The notes: a model not told the origin generated them from the letters alone. 64,000 nt of DNA from Helianthus annuus (GCF_002127325.2 NC_035445.2:82330383-82394382); one strand, 5' to 3'. Counted from the stretch's first letter, positions 23,205 to 35,699 are shown. Program-made: numbers and translations.

Positions 23205-26200
23205 TGTCACACCCCGGTTTCCACGTGTATCACCGGTGGGCCCGGTGGGGGATTACCGTGACGTAGTTGGCAACAATATAGTCAAATCACACAATTATAT
23301 AAATGCACAGCGGAAGCTTAGAGATAAATATATACTTCAACCTCTGGTGGTAATATCAAATGTATTACAGAAGTCGAATGTATCCACATCGGATCAAAAT
23401 AATAATAATTTATTGTTCATTCAGATACGTCATCGAGTTTGCGAGACTATTCGTGATGCCTAGGAAGCTATTACCAGCCCATTTCGTATAGTACCTGCAC
23501 TTAATCTTTTGGGGAAAAATACGTCAGTTTACACTGGTAAATACGTTCAACTGACACATTTGAAAATGTTTATTAAAATTGATTTGAATGCACAAGGCAC
23601 AAACTCTTTTATAACTTGAGAAAATTATTAAAATCTTGTGAACGTATTACATGTTCTTTTATGCGTTCAGTAGCCCGGATCGTGCCGGGTTAAAGATTAA
23701 TAGACACACCACATTGCGTAAAACCGTAGTATAGAAACCAACGGCTACGTCTTTTAATTAAGTGTCGACAATATATACCGGGTGTACGCCTACACCGGGA
23801 TGTCGAGGTCGTGGCCATTTCGTAAAATGATGCCAAGGATATCCGGGACAACGGTCATTAACCCCCCAAAGGCTTTTAAGAAACAAAACTGTTTAAATGA
23901 GCCGATCATAATATTTAATTAACCACCTAAGCGATGGAAGATATGATGCTCAATCAAGCGGTAAATATTATACCGTATCCCAAGCCCATATAGGGGAAAT
24001 AAGTTAAAAGTATTTACCTTTGCAAGTATATTCCTTAATTTGATTAAATCACCGATAGCTTTTACTGGGGCTCCTAATCTGGAACGAAGGTTTTAATTAA
24101 CCTCTTAGAATCCTAACGGGTCTTTATATTGGCCGTAGCCTAGACCGGTTGGTTCCGGAATATAAATATGGCTTAATCGCGTGAAAAGGCGAAAACCGAG
24201 AATGGAATGTGATTCTGCCCCAAACAAGTTCAGAGACTTGTTTTATATGGGTTCAAGGTTCACACTCTGGATTTTGGGGTCCAAATAATATAATTTGACC
24301 CGTATCGGCTAATTTATGAAAACTAGTTTCATAAGCCGAACCGTGCGCGCAATAGGCGAAACGGTTAACCATGAGAGTCTTACGCTTATTTCCTAAGTCA
24401 ATATGCCTTAAAGAGGTTGTGGTATCAGTAGGATACCTACCGTGATGCCCGTAACGAGTTTAAGTTAATATTACGCCCCGTAGGGGTTTTCCGGTCATTT
24501 TAAAGACTTTTAAAGAGCTTTTCGAGTTCTACAGGAAATCTGAGTTTCCCGAACAGTTTCTAAAGTTTAAAATACTTTATTTATTATTTAAAATCAGTAG
24601 CAACTGGAATCGGGTCAAAAGACCTTGTAGAATTCATGTTTTGGCCGAAAAGGGCATATTCGGTATTTACCGAACTGTAGCCATAACCGTAGGTTATGAG
24701 CAAGGTAAAAATTATTAAAAATCTTTAAAATTCCCAAAATATTATTTTATAACAGTGAGTAAAAGTTTTGGTGACGAGATCTTGGTCTAGATAGGCGTTA
24801 TGCTAATTGCGTCGTTTATTACAAAAGTTTCTTATAAGTGCGCTATTTAGCATAACTCTCATTCTAGACCTCGGATTGACGTGAAACTCTAAGGACATGC
24901 TTATAATTTAGTAAGCAAGGTTTTGGTCCGTTCACGTGTCCGAAATACTCGTTTTATTTTCAAAAGGCCGTTACGGTCAACTTTTAGGCGATTAACGGAA
25001 ACGCGTAAAAGACTCGGACAATTCATGAACCGATCACAGAGGTTTATACCATCATGTAACCTGGTCCTAAGAGAGTCCTAAGGCATATCTATACCTTACT
25101 AAAACGGGTCAGAACTGAAGTCAAAACAAAAGTCAAACTTCTGCGACATTCGGCTCCGAACCGGGTCAATATAGCAAATGGTCGATTCAAACGAGCGCAA
25201 ACAAGTTTATATACTTATTATCATGTTTTATGAGTGTCTAAACAGGTTCCATAGCATATACATTACAGATTATGCACAATTCGCAAAAATAGCTTTCTGT
25301 TGACTTTTTAACCGTTCGTTTGACTCGACATTTGAGCTAGTTAGAGTGGTGATCAGAGGGAACCCTGTTAGAGGTTTATTACCCACATAAATACCAACTC
25401 ATAACTACCTTTGATTCGTCATAAGACAGAACCATCACGGATTTATTTTAAAGTCAAACCGTATTTACGACGGTTTGGTTTCTAGCTATTTACTAAGCAT
25501 AAATCAAACTTCAAAGGATCTAATGAACTTACAGAAGTTGAGACTTGCTTAGAGAGCAATGAAGAACACTTGAGAGCCTTTAGAATGACCAGAGAAGTGT
25601 TGTTGTGTTGTGATGAAAGTTATGAACACAAGTATGCTATTTATAGCCAAAGTCAAGGTCCAAGATCATCACACAACACCCTACAACTGATCATGGATGG
25701 ATGGCATGTGTCCTAGGGAGTTATGGGTCGAGTAGGGGGCGCCCATGACCCTGAGAAACCCATCATTCATTGTTTTGGCGCTTAAAACAGCCAACAGCCA
25801 ACAATCTGTCGCTGGGCGTTGCTTACGGACCGTGTGGCTTCGGCCTTGCGGTCCGTAAGCCATAGGCGGATCAAAATCAATCATTCCCCTCCTTACGGTC
25901 CGTAAGGCATACCCTTTACGGTCCGTAAGGGGTTAAAAATAAATCTTTTTCAAATCTTTTAGTAATGATTACAAGATCTTGGTAATTAATTACCTGACCT
26001 TTCGGGTTTGAAGGGGTAACTTTGCGATATGGCCCTCGGTTAATTACAATTAAGGACCTCGCGTTATTTACCCGTATCGTTAAGCCCCTGTTTAATTTAT
26101 TTATTATTCAGAAGGCTTTAATTTATATTATTGACGCTTTTAACCCTTCTCACACGAATTCGATCGTAACTTTCTCGTTTTAAAACGGAACTTCGCGGAA

Positions 26201-26552
26201 TTTATACAGTATATTCTAGTGAGCGTATAATACTGTTACAAAGCCTTGGGAACGTTAAAGGGTCACTCAGAGGTATAATTAAACATGTTGACACAGTTAA
26301 CCCCTGTGGTTTGTAATCTCTCACTTTCTTCCGCGTTTCACTTCCGTACGATCTATGATTTACTCGTTTGAAGGTACAAGCATTATTTAGGGTTACTATA
26401 CAGTATATTTACCCTTGATTGACATTTATAACCCTCGAATTTATATACTTTCAAGGTTTGTCAATATTAGTCCTTTATTTAATATCAATGCCACGTGTAA
26501 TCAAATGACACGTGTTAACACATTATTGGACACAAAAATTCGAGGTGTTACA
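23205..26552 (-). repeat. 5' LTR of the nested Ty3 element (3348 bp)
   Basis: Same length as the 3' LTR and nearly identical. Differences seen include changes at the start, around 24890-24930 and in the hairpin cluster near 25840-25900. Confidence 0.96.
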
Positions 26553-29500
26553 ATGCCCGAACCTTCAACATCAATGCCCGTCAGGCTCAGGCGGATAACA
26601 ACGTGGTTAATGGTACGTTCCTTGTGAATGGTATTTATGCATCATGTTTGTTTGATACTGGAGCCGATAACTGCTTTGTGTCGTTTGAATTCGAGAAGCT
26701 CCTTAGTCGTAAGCACTCTTATCTGTCCTCGTCATTCGAAGTCGAAGTCGCTACGGGAAGAACTGTTGCCGTTAATTCTGTACTCCGTGATTGTACTCTC
26801 GAGCTCAACACATCTTTCCAATCGACCTTATTCCGATGCAACTCGGAAGCTTTGATGTCATAGTAGGCATGGACTTCCTTCGCGAAAACCATGCTGAAAT
26901 CGTGTGCTTTGAAAAGATGATTCAGTTCTCGCTTGCAAATGGTGATCTACTATGTGTGTACGGTGAAACAACATCGAAAGGTCTCAAGCTCATGTCGTGT
27001 GTTCAAGCTAACAAGTATCTCCGCAAGGAATACCGAGCCTTCTTGGCCAACATTGTAGTAGCGGAGAAGGAAAAGAAAAAGAAAGTTGAAGTCAAAGACG
27101 TTCCAGTGGTTCGTGAATTTCCTCAGGTGTTCCCTGATGATCTCCCCGGACTACCGCCAAGTCGCGATATCGACTTTCGTATCGACCTCATTCCTGGAGC
27201 TAACCCCGTTGCCAAAGCCCCTTACTGACTCGCACCATCCGAAATGAGGGAACTCTCGAATCAACTCCAGGAATTACTCGAAAAAGGCTTTATTCGCCCA
27301 AGCACCTCTCCTTGGGGTGCGCCAGTCCTTTTCGTCAAAAAGAAGGACGGATCGTTCCGGATGTGCATCGACTATCGGGAATTTAATAAGCTAACCATAA
27401 AGAACCGATACCCCTTGCCTCGAATCGACGATTTGTTTGATCAGTTACAAGGTGCCTCATGTTTCTCGAAGATCGATCTGCGTTCAGGCTATCATCAACT
27501 ACGGATTCAAGAGGAAGACATCCCCAAAACCGCTTTTCGGACCCGTTATGGCCATTACGAATTTGTAGTTATGCCCTTTGGTCTAACCAACGCACCCGCG
27601 GTTTTTATGGACCTGATGAATCGCGTGTGTAAGCCTTATCTTGACCGTTTCGTCATCGTGTTCATCGACGATGTCTTGATTTATTCCAAAACGAAGGCCG
27701 AACACGCGCAACATCTACGTTTGGTTCTCGAGTTACTCCAGGGGAACCAACTCTATGCCAAGTTCTCCAAGTGCGAATTCTGGTTGGAGGAGGTTCAGTT
27801 TCTGGGTCACATCGTGAATAGTCAGGGTATCCATGTCGATCCCGCGAAGATTGAAGCCGTCAAAAGCTGGATTACGCCTAAGAACCCGTCAGAAGTTCGT
27901 TCTTTTCTCGGGTTAGCGGGCTATTATCGACGATTAATTGAAGGATTCTCCAAAATCGCGGTGCCGCTTACCGCTCTTACTCATAAGGACAGGCCTTTTG
28001 TGTGGGGAAACGCACAAGAGACCGCTTTTCAAACCCTCAAGCATATGCTGTGCAACGCTCCGATTCTTACGCTGCCCGACGGAAGCGACAATTTCATTGT
28101 CTACTGTGATGCTTCTAACCTTGGTCTCGGCTGTGTCCTCATGCAGCAAGACAAGGTTATAGCTTACGCATCTCGTCAACTCAAGATCCACGAGAAGAAC
28201 TATACAACCCATGACCTCGAGCTAGGCGCAGTTGTCTTTCCATTGAAGATTTGGCGACACTACCTGTATGGCACTAGGTGTACAATCTACACTGATCACA
28301 GGAGTTTACAACACATCTTTAATCAGAGAGAGCTTAATATGCATCAACGCCGATGGGTAGAACTTCTCAACGATTACGACTGTGAGATTCGTTAACACCC
28401 AGGCAAGGCGAATGTGGTTGCCGACGCGCTCAGCAGAAAGAGTTACGTGCTCAGTACCCGAAACATCCAAGCCCAGCACAATCTCGAAACCCTTATCCGC
28501 GAAGCTCAACATGCTTGCTTTAACGAGCATACATTGAAGAAAGAGAGGATCTATCACGATGGAGCTCAGTTAGTAAGCAAATCCGATGGGATATTCTATT
28601 ATCTGGACCGAATTTGGATCCCTAAGCGGACCGAATTGCGAAAGATTATCATGAATGAAGCCCACAAATCCCGGTATTCTATTCATCCCGGTGCAGATAA
28701 GATGTACCAGGACCTTCGTTATAAGTACTGGTGGCCGGGCATGAAACGAGATATCGCCCTCTACGTTGGAAGTTATCTAACTTGCGCAAGAGTCAAGGCT
28801 GAACATCAAAGACCTTCTGGCTTACTCGAACAACCGCCGATACCTATATGGAAGTGGGAGAGTATAGCTATGGATTTCATAACAAAACTCCCGCCCACGC
28901 CATCAGGTCACGATAGTATTTGGGTTATAGTTGATCGTCTAACGAAATCAGCCCACTTTTTACCGATACGAGAAGACTATAAGGTGGAACGACTAGCCCA
29001 AATCTACACCGACGAGATTATTTGTAATCATGGTACGCCTCGTGACATCATTTCAGACCGTGACGCTCGGTTCACTTCGCGATTGTGGGAATCGTTTCAA
29101 GCGGCCCTTGGTACGTCGCTTCATCTGAGTACTACATTCCATCCTCAAACCGACGGACAGACTGAAAGAACGATTCGTACTCTTGAAGACATGCTCCGAG
29201 CGTGTGTCATAGATTTTGGTGGAAGTTGGAACAAACACCTGCCATTGGTGGAATTCTCGTACAATAACAGCTACCATGCCAGCATCCAAATGGCACCTTT
29301 CGAGGCTTTGTATGGCAGAAGATGTCGATCGCCTATTGTGTGGCACGAGATCGATCACTCGCAACTAACCGGTCCCGAGATTCTACAAGAGACGACTGAC
29401 AAAATCCACCAAATTCGAGACAACTTGGTGAAAGCGCGGGATAGACAGAAAAGTTACGCCGATAGAAAACGCAAGCCCCTTGAATTTGACGTTGGCGACT

Positions 29501-29910
29501 ACGTACTCCTAAAGGTATCCCCTTGGAAGGGTGTAGTCAGATTCGACAAGAAAGGGAAACTAGCGCCTCGATATGTTGGACCTTTTAAGATTCTGGAAAG
29601 GATCGGAAAAGTCGCCTACAGACTCGAACTACCGGAGGAACTCAGTAACGTCCACCCGACTTTCCGTGTGTCTAACCTCCGAAAATGCCTTGCTGATCAT
29701 GATCTAATCGTACCACTCGACGATCTTCAGGTCAACGAAACCTTACACTTCGTGGAAAAGCCCGTCGAAATCATGGATCGCCAAACCAAGCAACTCAGGC
29801 GCTCATGCATCCCTATCGTGAAGGTCCGATGGGAGGGCAAACGAGGCGCGGAGTTCACTTGGGAACTCGAAAGCGACATGAAGGCCAGGTACCCGCAGTT
29901 GTTTAAATAG
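26553..29910 (+). pseudogene. Pol of the outer Ty3 element (protease to integrase), broken
   Basis: This resumes the gag-pol frame cut at 12768. Protease has CLFDTGADNCFV (about 26645-26680). A frameshift lies near 26800-26825, after which the frame of FDVIVGMDFLRENHAE is used. TGA at 27226-27228 replaces the arginine of APYRLAP. Reverse transcriptase ([26 protein letters not shown]), RNase H ([15 protein letters not shown]) and the start of the linker are open to TAA at 28393-28395, which replaces the tyrosine of IRYHPGKAN. Integrase follows ([43 protein letters not shown]) and then a chromodomain-like tail ending YPQLFK at 29910. The catalytic motifs themselves are intact. Confidence 0.92.
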
Positions 29911-29987
29911 ATCTGAAGCGTCAAATTGGTCAAACGACTCACGGTGATGTGCAGCTTCGAGCCTAATTTCGGGGTGAAATTCCCTAA

Positions 29988-29999
29988 ACAAGGGGAGGC
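29988..29999 (+). promoter_or_regulatory. Polypurine tract of the outer element
   Basis: ACAAGGGGAGGC directly precedes the 3' LTR. Confidence 0.85.
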
Positions 30000-31881
30000 T
30001 GTAACACCCCGTGTTTTCGAATGTCAAAGTCAAAGTCAAAGTCCAAGTCAACTTTGACTTTCTTTGACTATAGATAGCCTATTTTATGTTTTAGTTGTAT
30101 TCTGTGGAGTAAGTGCTGTAATCAGAAAGAATCGAAGTAATCGAATGTTTAATCAATGCAACCGATTTACGACTGTGAATAGTAGGAAGTAACAATGCGA
30201 TAAAGTTAATCAATCAATAATCAAGTTAATCGATTCATCAATCAAACTCGAGACTTGAATTATGCGAACTCGCCGTCAAGTTACCTTGAAAGTTAGACGT
30301 TGAAAGCACGACAAGTAATTAAACAACCAAAAGTTAGACGAAAGGTCGACCAGGTCAGACTTGCTGGCCGAACGGCTAGGCTGTTCAAACAGCCCAGCCG
30401 ATCGGACATGCCAGCCGATCGACCGGGCCAGCCGATCGACTAGCACATGGCGTCTCACCTTTCAAACTTCCGGAGGTATGGTATTGACGAAGTGGTGTTC
30501 GACCGAATATGATACTCGATTGGTGAACATTACTATTCGGATCATGAGATACTATGCTTCAACACTTGATCAATTTTACAGCTCGTTCGTAGTAGGGAAT
30601 GCCAGCTGATCGAACAGTCTGTTCGATCGAGCGACATCCTGTTGAGAACCACTTCTAAAGTTCCCAGCCGATCGGTTAAGCCGGCCGATCGAACGGACCG
30701 TTCGATCGATCGACCTGAAAGGTAAGAACACTTTAGTGTTCTCATATACTACAACAAAAACTTCAAAAGTTCAAATCCTCAAACACAAACACACTAGAGG
30801 AAGAAACAATCCACTCGAATGGCCCAGCCGATCAAGCCTACCGGCCGATCGAACAGGACTGTTCAACGGACATACCAGCCGATCGAACAGCCCGTTCGAT
30901 CGAACCTGCCGTTCGATCGACCAGCCTATTTGATCCATTCACACTTGTTTACATTTCCGCGTTACTCATTGTTATGCTATCGAACTATTCAGGCTAATCC
31001 TGCTCTCAGCGCTCCCTTCAATCCATAATCAATCACTGTGAGTATACTCGATCCCTTTTTGCTTTTAGCACTTTTGGGTGTTACATACGTTGCTTATATC
31101 AAAACACAATCGATCACACTACCCAAACTATTTGAACGCTAACCAATATGCATGTATTACGTGACTTAATGAATGCTTGTTGATTGTGTTTACACGTGGA
31201 ATGCTGTCTACCTGCCTTAACGACGTAGTACTATAGTTTGGACTCAGCACCCGTTCACACGGGGGTTGTTAAGGACAATTACTTGCATGGATTACGGTGG
31301 TAATCATGTATTGCGAACCGTCTCGGACGGTCAACCCACAGTCATTGGTATCGATAGATCAATGTCGATAATTAACATGCTTCGTTTTCCTCTGTGTACG
31401 TGCTGGTTATGCGTAAACTATTCAAACTCTATATGTTATTATCAAACTTGTATGCTCACCTTTACATTATATGTACTGACTTTATTTTAACGTATGTGAC
31501 AGGTATTTAGGATGCTTATTTGCTAGGAAAGCGAGGCTAGAATAAGTTTCTAGAAGCCCCCAACAAATGGTTGTCTGCCAAGAACAAGCGTCTGGGGCAT
31601 AGTTGTCTGTAGATCTTGTCCTCTGGCATTACAGCCAGAAAGTCAACAGAATAGGGGTCTAGAAGCAGATAAACAATTGCTGTAAGAATATTTGAATCTG
31701 AGTTGTCGGAACAGAACTACTTGTTTGGTTGTTATCTGTAATAATATATTTGTTTATTCGGGATACGGTATGGGACGTATCTTTAACTGGATTTTATGAA
31801 TAGTTGTTATGGAAACTTCTGGACAATCTGTTTCGCTCAGTGCCGCGCCCCGATGATTCTGCCATCGGTTGGGGTGTGACA
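30000..31881 (+). repeat. 3' LTR of the outer Ty3 element (1882 bp, internally deleted)
   Basis: It starts TGTAACACCCC and ends GTGTGACA before target copy ATGAT. Compared with the 5' LTR it lacks 987 bp (7787-8773) at a 5-bp microhomology AACTC, here at about 30266-30270, and has a short duplication containing GTTAGACGTTGAAA just downstream. The TATA box lies in the lost part. Confidence 0.94.
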
Positions 31882-31987
31882 ATGATAAAGAGACTAAGAA
31901 GTGAGACACATACGGATATTCAAGTTTCTCCTAAAAATCTTAGTGATCCTAATCATTCGTGTGCTATGGAATTCGACAACTTTGTTC
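31882..31987 (+). pseudogene. KH-domain gene copy, continuation after the insertion
   Basis: Reading across the target duplication, the second KH domain continues in frame: the loop LIGTGGAMIK has an intact GxxG, then SETHTDIQVSPKN and DPNHSCAMEFDNF as in plant HEN4-like proteins. Similarity ends at about 31987, where the sequence turns into a copia gag relic. The rest of the gene (third and later KH domains) is absent, so the copy was already truncated before the LTR element arrived, or was broken by the gag element. Confidence 0.85.
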
Positions 31988-32930
31988 AAGTGGTCTTAGA
32001 CAGTTGCATTGAAAAGAACATCAAGCTTGCAGATGCTTTACCAGACAGTGAATGGGGAAGTTTTCTCATAATGTTGAAAGGGTAAATGAGTTGGAGAACC
32101 GTGCGTATTAATGATTTTATCGAAAAGCTTCAGGCACAAGAGTTGAACCAAAGGAAAAAGTCAAAGATAAAATCTAAATTCATAGCTAAGGATCCAAGTC
32201 TGTACTTGAAGAATAGCAGCTCAAACATAGTTCAAGGACTAAAGATTCATACAACTTTTAATATGAGCCCAGGGATAGCAGATAATGTGTCTTACATAGA
32301 TATTCCAGATGACTAGTTCAGGGGGTTACAATTATTTACCAATTTCAAGTGAGGGTTTTTGGCTAGAAGTGCGTTTGTAGGAACATGAAAGGAAGTTATA
32401 TGGGTCAAAGTTCATCTTCAAATGTTCAAGATTTCTCAAACTTTCCACATATACAGCAACAACATCAACCAACACAACAACAATATTCACAAAGTCAGAA
32501 CAATTCTCAACAAAACTTACAGTGCAATGTTTCAGTTACTTTGTCAAATCACATAACACAATCATTCCAAATGCCAAAGAACATATGGCATTGCTAGTTG
32601 CGGTTCTTACATCATATGAATGTTTAGTCGCAGGGAAAGTGGGAAACTACAATTTGGTCAAAGAATATTATGACCAGATCGACCCGGAGGAAATGGAATT
32701 AATTGATATCAGATAGTGTTTAGCAAGTGTGGTTAGAAGAGCTCAGATGTTTATAGAAATACTGGCATAAAAGATTTGGTTATAGATAACATGAAGTTGT
32801 GTTTTGATAAGAGCAAGGTAACGAGTTTCAACTGTGGAGAAAGATGTCACTTCAAACGCAAATACAACAAACCAAAAGTTGAAGGAAATCAAAATCCTAA
32901 TTGTATTTACGCCGACATTTTTTAAAGATT
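31988..32930 (+). pseudogene. Decayed copia-type gag relic
   Basis: Successive open pieces are separated by stops and shifts. The first is fused in frame to the KH relic and ends at 32083 (FLIMLKG). Next comes 32086-32316 (SWRTVRINDFIEKLQAQEL, SPGIADNVSYIDIPDD). A Gln-rich stretch follows at 32385-32597, then the segment AGKVGNYNLVKEYYDQIDPE (about 32625-32690). A ruined zinc knuckle (FNCGERCHFKRK) lies near 32830-32865. The order and wording resemble gag proteins common in Asteraceae copia elements, as far as I recall. No LTR, protease or pol is visible. It is long dead. Confidence 0.7.
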
Positions 32931-34140
32931 AACACAAGTGCTCATTAGACGTAAAAGCTTAAATGACCCGATTTAAGCTTGTCTTAGGAACATACGACTC
33001 ATTAGACCAGAACCCATGAGGTCACCTAATAGCCATTTTGTATATTGACCTTTTGATTTTGTTAAAATTTGTATAACTATTTATTTTTAATAATATAACC
33101 TTTATCCTTCTACTGCATCAACTTTGTAAACAACCGGTCACCGTATACCTCAAGTAGGGCCCACCAAAAATAGGGGTGTGATAAAAATAAATAAAAATAC
33201 ATGGCGGAATACATGCAAACACCTAAAATTCAATATCTGAGAAGCACAAAAACAAATAAGGATTACCACATAGACTTGTGGATAACTCTCAGGCATATGC
33301 CTCAATTTGTTATCTAAAAATGATTAAAATATATAAATACAAATTCGTTGTGGACACACTATCATTGAAAAAACATACATGACCTACAAAACCATTACAT
33401 ACTTTGGACCCTTATCCAACAACGCTCTTTGATGCATTTATTTCTTTGCCAGCTTCCGCATGTTTAAAAGCATGACAACCATTCTCATGGACACATAACG
33501 ACAAAGGTTGTGAAGATCTCAAAACTTGTATATATGACTTATCAAACTAACCTTGACTATCCTACCGTAGGTGATCCATCCCTCTTCAATTATGCAATAT
33601 TTGGTTCCTTCCAAGGAAGGAAACAAAAGCTTGATATCGTCTTATTACTTTATAACTAGCTATGGCGGTTACAAAAGTTACGAAGAAACCTTGTTCATAA
33701 ACCCCACCAAAGAAAATCCATGATGAGTATCCGTTCAAACAAAGCAAACCACAGGTAAGTAGGTACAACTTGTTAGTATGCACAATCCACGTTTCATCAA
33801 CACCAATTAAGATATATATCACTCATGTGTTATTACTATGTATTCCCGTTTTGATGTCAGTTACAAAAAAGAAACATCAACACCAAGTAAGATACGTGAT
33901 ACTCATGTGTTATTACTATGTACTCCCGTTTTGATGTTAATAATAAAGACGAAACATCCCGCTAATGTTTTGAAAAACTTGTTATCGTAACCAAATATTA
34001 ATGATTCATGATTCATTTAACTTACGGTATAAAAAAAGATAAAAACCGAATACACAACTAAAATGGAATAATAGAAAACAATAAAACAGGGTCCGTTTAT
34101 ATAAGTTTTATAGTTTTGGGGGTTAATATCCTAAATTAAC
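32931..34140. other. Intergenic, no gene seen; 80-bp tandem duplication
   Basis: An 80-bp unit starting CATCAACACCAA is present twice, at 33795-33874 and 33875-33955, with a few differences. About 33170-33560 has the look of an old noncoding repeat end, but I could not place it. Confidence 0.6.
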
Positions 34141-34173
34141 ATTCCACACTGAAACCCTAACGATCGATCGATC

Positions 34174-34437
34174 GTGTTTGAGAAACCTGATTCGTGTTCA
34201 TATCGTTTGATAAACCTAATTCTGGTGTTGTCAGCACTGAAATTCGTCACGATGAATGTGGAGGAATTCGAGGGGAACGAAGAATCATTTGCTTTCGAAT
34301 GCGAGGAAAGAAAATGGCGATTCAAACAACGAAGAATTCGGAACAGAAGATTATGTTGGAGGATAGTCCAATTAACTTCACAGAATGTTCGTAACAAGGT
34401 AGAAGACTACCTACTAACTGTTATCACTTGCGTTTAA
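34174..34437 (+). other. Candidate orphan exon or small open frame, unidentified
   Basis: An open frame of 87 codons has its better internal ATG at 34252 (MNVEEFEGNEESFAFECEER) and reaches a plausible donor AACAAG|GTAGAA at about 34398/34399. A second frame over the same bases is also open to 34392. A later stretch at about 36934-37040 (after ATTATTCAG) is open too and could be a following exon. I recognise no domain, and MITEs separate the pieces. It could be a lost 5' part of a duplicated gene, or nothing. Confidence 0.25.
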
Positions 34438-34457
34438 TTGATTTTAGTTGTTACTCT

Positions 34458-34768
34458 CTTGGTTTTAAAAAGCTAGAAGCGCACAAAAGCTACAAGAGGC
34501 GCAAATGATTATATATTTTAAATATATTTTCTACAGGTTTCTTCCATCGTTTACTCGGTATTTAGAGACACAACTAAGCCTTTTATATGTTTTAATATGG
34601 AAATAATACACATGTACATCTTGAAAAGCATGCTGTACAACAACCTGCTGCACGGAAATATGGGAATTACATGAGGCGCGCCTCAGAGCCTTTTTGCCAG
34701 GTATGCTTTTTGAGCACACCTTATGCTATTGAGCCTTGTTGCACATAGGTGCGCTTTTTAAAACCAAG
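34458..34768. mobile_element. hAT-type MITE, 311 bp
   Basis: The perfect terminal inverted repeat CTTGGTTTTAAAAAGC is seen at both ends. The 8-bp flanks GTTACTCT and ATTACTCT differ by one base. The interior contains GAGGCGCGCCTC words. An 8-bp target duplication is the hAT signature. Confidence 0.85.
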
Positions 34769-34887
34769 ATTACTCTTTGATGTTTCCTTAGGAAAGTTAA
34801 AACGAAATACCAGATCATGCCCTTTTTAGTGAAGTTTTGTTGTCGGTTGCGCTTTAAATATATATGCATAGGGGTGGGATAATAATC

Positions 34888-35030
34888 TAATATAAAAATG
34901 GAGTAATGGGATACTACGCGAAGCAATGGATTTGTGATGTGACACTTGCATCTTAGGGTGATGGTAGATGCCTCACCTGAATTACAAGTGGTCTTAGATA
35001 GTTGCATTGTAATCACATACATCAGCATTT
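34888..35030. repeat. Second copy of the 5446-5590 dispersed repeat
   Basis: Same orientation as the first copy, with scattered substitutions. The repeat-specific flanks differ, so the repeat itself, not a larger duplication, is what moved. Confidence 0.8.
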
Positions 35031-35249
35031 TGAAAAATGTCATTTTTTGAAGAAATATATCAATACTATACTAAAGATAATAGAAGTTTCATTTGTGGTA
35101 TATTAACGATCTTGGCACACCTCAATCTTAACAAATGAAATAGTGTGATCCATGGCCCAAAACACTTTGTACGCTATGCATGAAAGTTATAGTTTGTATT
35201 TGATTGCATAGGGGACGTTTCAATAAAACGAGAACCGTATAAGACACAA

Positions 35250-35630
35250 CACTTGGTTTTCAATAAGCGCACCTGAGGCGCGAGGTGCCCTAAGGCGCAG
35301 GCCTTTGCGCTTCAGGCTACACGAGGCGCGCAGAATACAGGAAGCACACCTGAGGCACACTTTTTTGACAAACAAACTCCTGAGGCGCGAACCTCGTGTA
35401 TTTATCAGATTTCTGTGTGGCAAGTTGTTGTAAAATAGGTTTTTTGGCTTGTACATGTAGGTAAAATCATATATAAACCTTATTTATAGCTATATTTTGG
35501 ATAAGGGATGCTAAAAACCTATGAGTTATATAAAAAAATTTATATGATCACTTTGGCTTTGCGCTTCGTGCCTCTGTTTTAGACCTCGTCGCATTTTTTG
35601 CACTTATCGCTTTTTAAAACCTAGATAACA
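35250..35630. mobile_element. Probable hAT-type MITE with GAGGCGC words
   Basis: The left end CTTGGTTTTCAATAAGCGC and right end TATCGCTTTTTAAAACCTAG form imperfect inverted repeats like those of the 34458 element. The interior is rich in GAGGCGCG. No clean target duplication was found. Confidence 0.55.
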
Positions 35631-35699
35631 CATTTGTATGAAAAGAGTTACATACATATCACTTCCCTTTCTTTATGGAGACCAAATCACTTAGCTTCA

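Larger units (their letters stand above)
12769..26552 (-). mobile_element. Ty3/gypsy LTR retrotransposon (nested, Tekay-like), 13.8 kb, complete ends
   Basis: It is flanked by ATGCC at 12764-12768 and 26553-26557. The two LTRs are exactly equal in length (3348 bp) and differ by about 13 substitutions seen by eye (about 0.4%), so it is younger than its host element. On the minus strand the order is: 5' LTR (23205-26552), primer site, an extra proline-rich reading frame (aORF), tandem repeats, gag-pol, polypurine tract, 3' LTR (12769-16116). Despite its youth, gag-pol has one amber codon and one frameshift, and the aORF has two stops. It would need helper proteins. Confidence 0.97.
7515..31881 (+). 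mobile_element. Ty3/gypsy LTR retrotransposon (outer, Tekay-like), 24.4 kb including a nested element
   Basis: The element starts TGTAACACCCC and ends GTGTGACA. It is flanked by the 5-bp target duplication ATGAT at 7510-7514 and 31882-31886. Order: 5' LTR (7515-10369), primer-binding site, leader, gag, [nested element 12769-26552], protease, reverse transcriptase, RNase H, integrase with a C-terminal chromodomain-like tail, polypurine tract, 3' LTR (30000-31881). Without the insert it is about 10.6 kb. Integrase after RNase H and the tail [19 protein letters not shown] point to a chromovirus of the Tekay/Del type. By eye about 28 substitutions separate roughly 1.85 kb of alignable LTR (about 1.5%). 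Pol holds one frameshift and two stops, so it is not autonomous. Confidence 0.96.
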
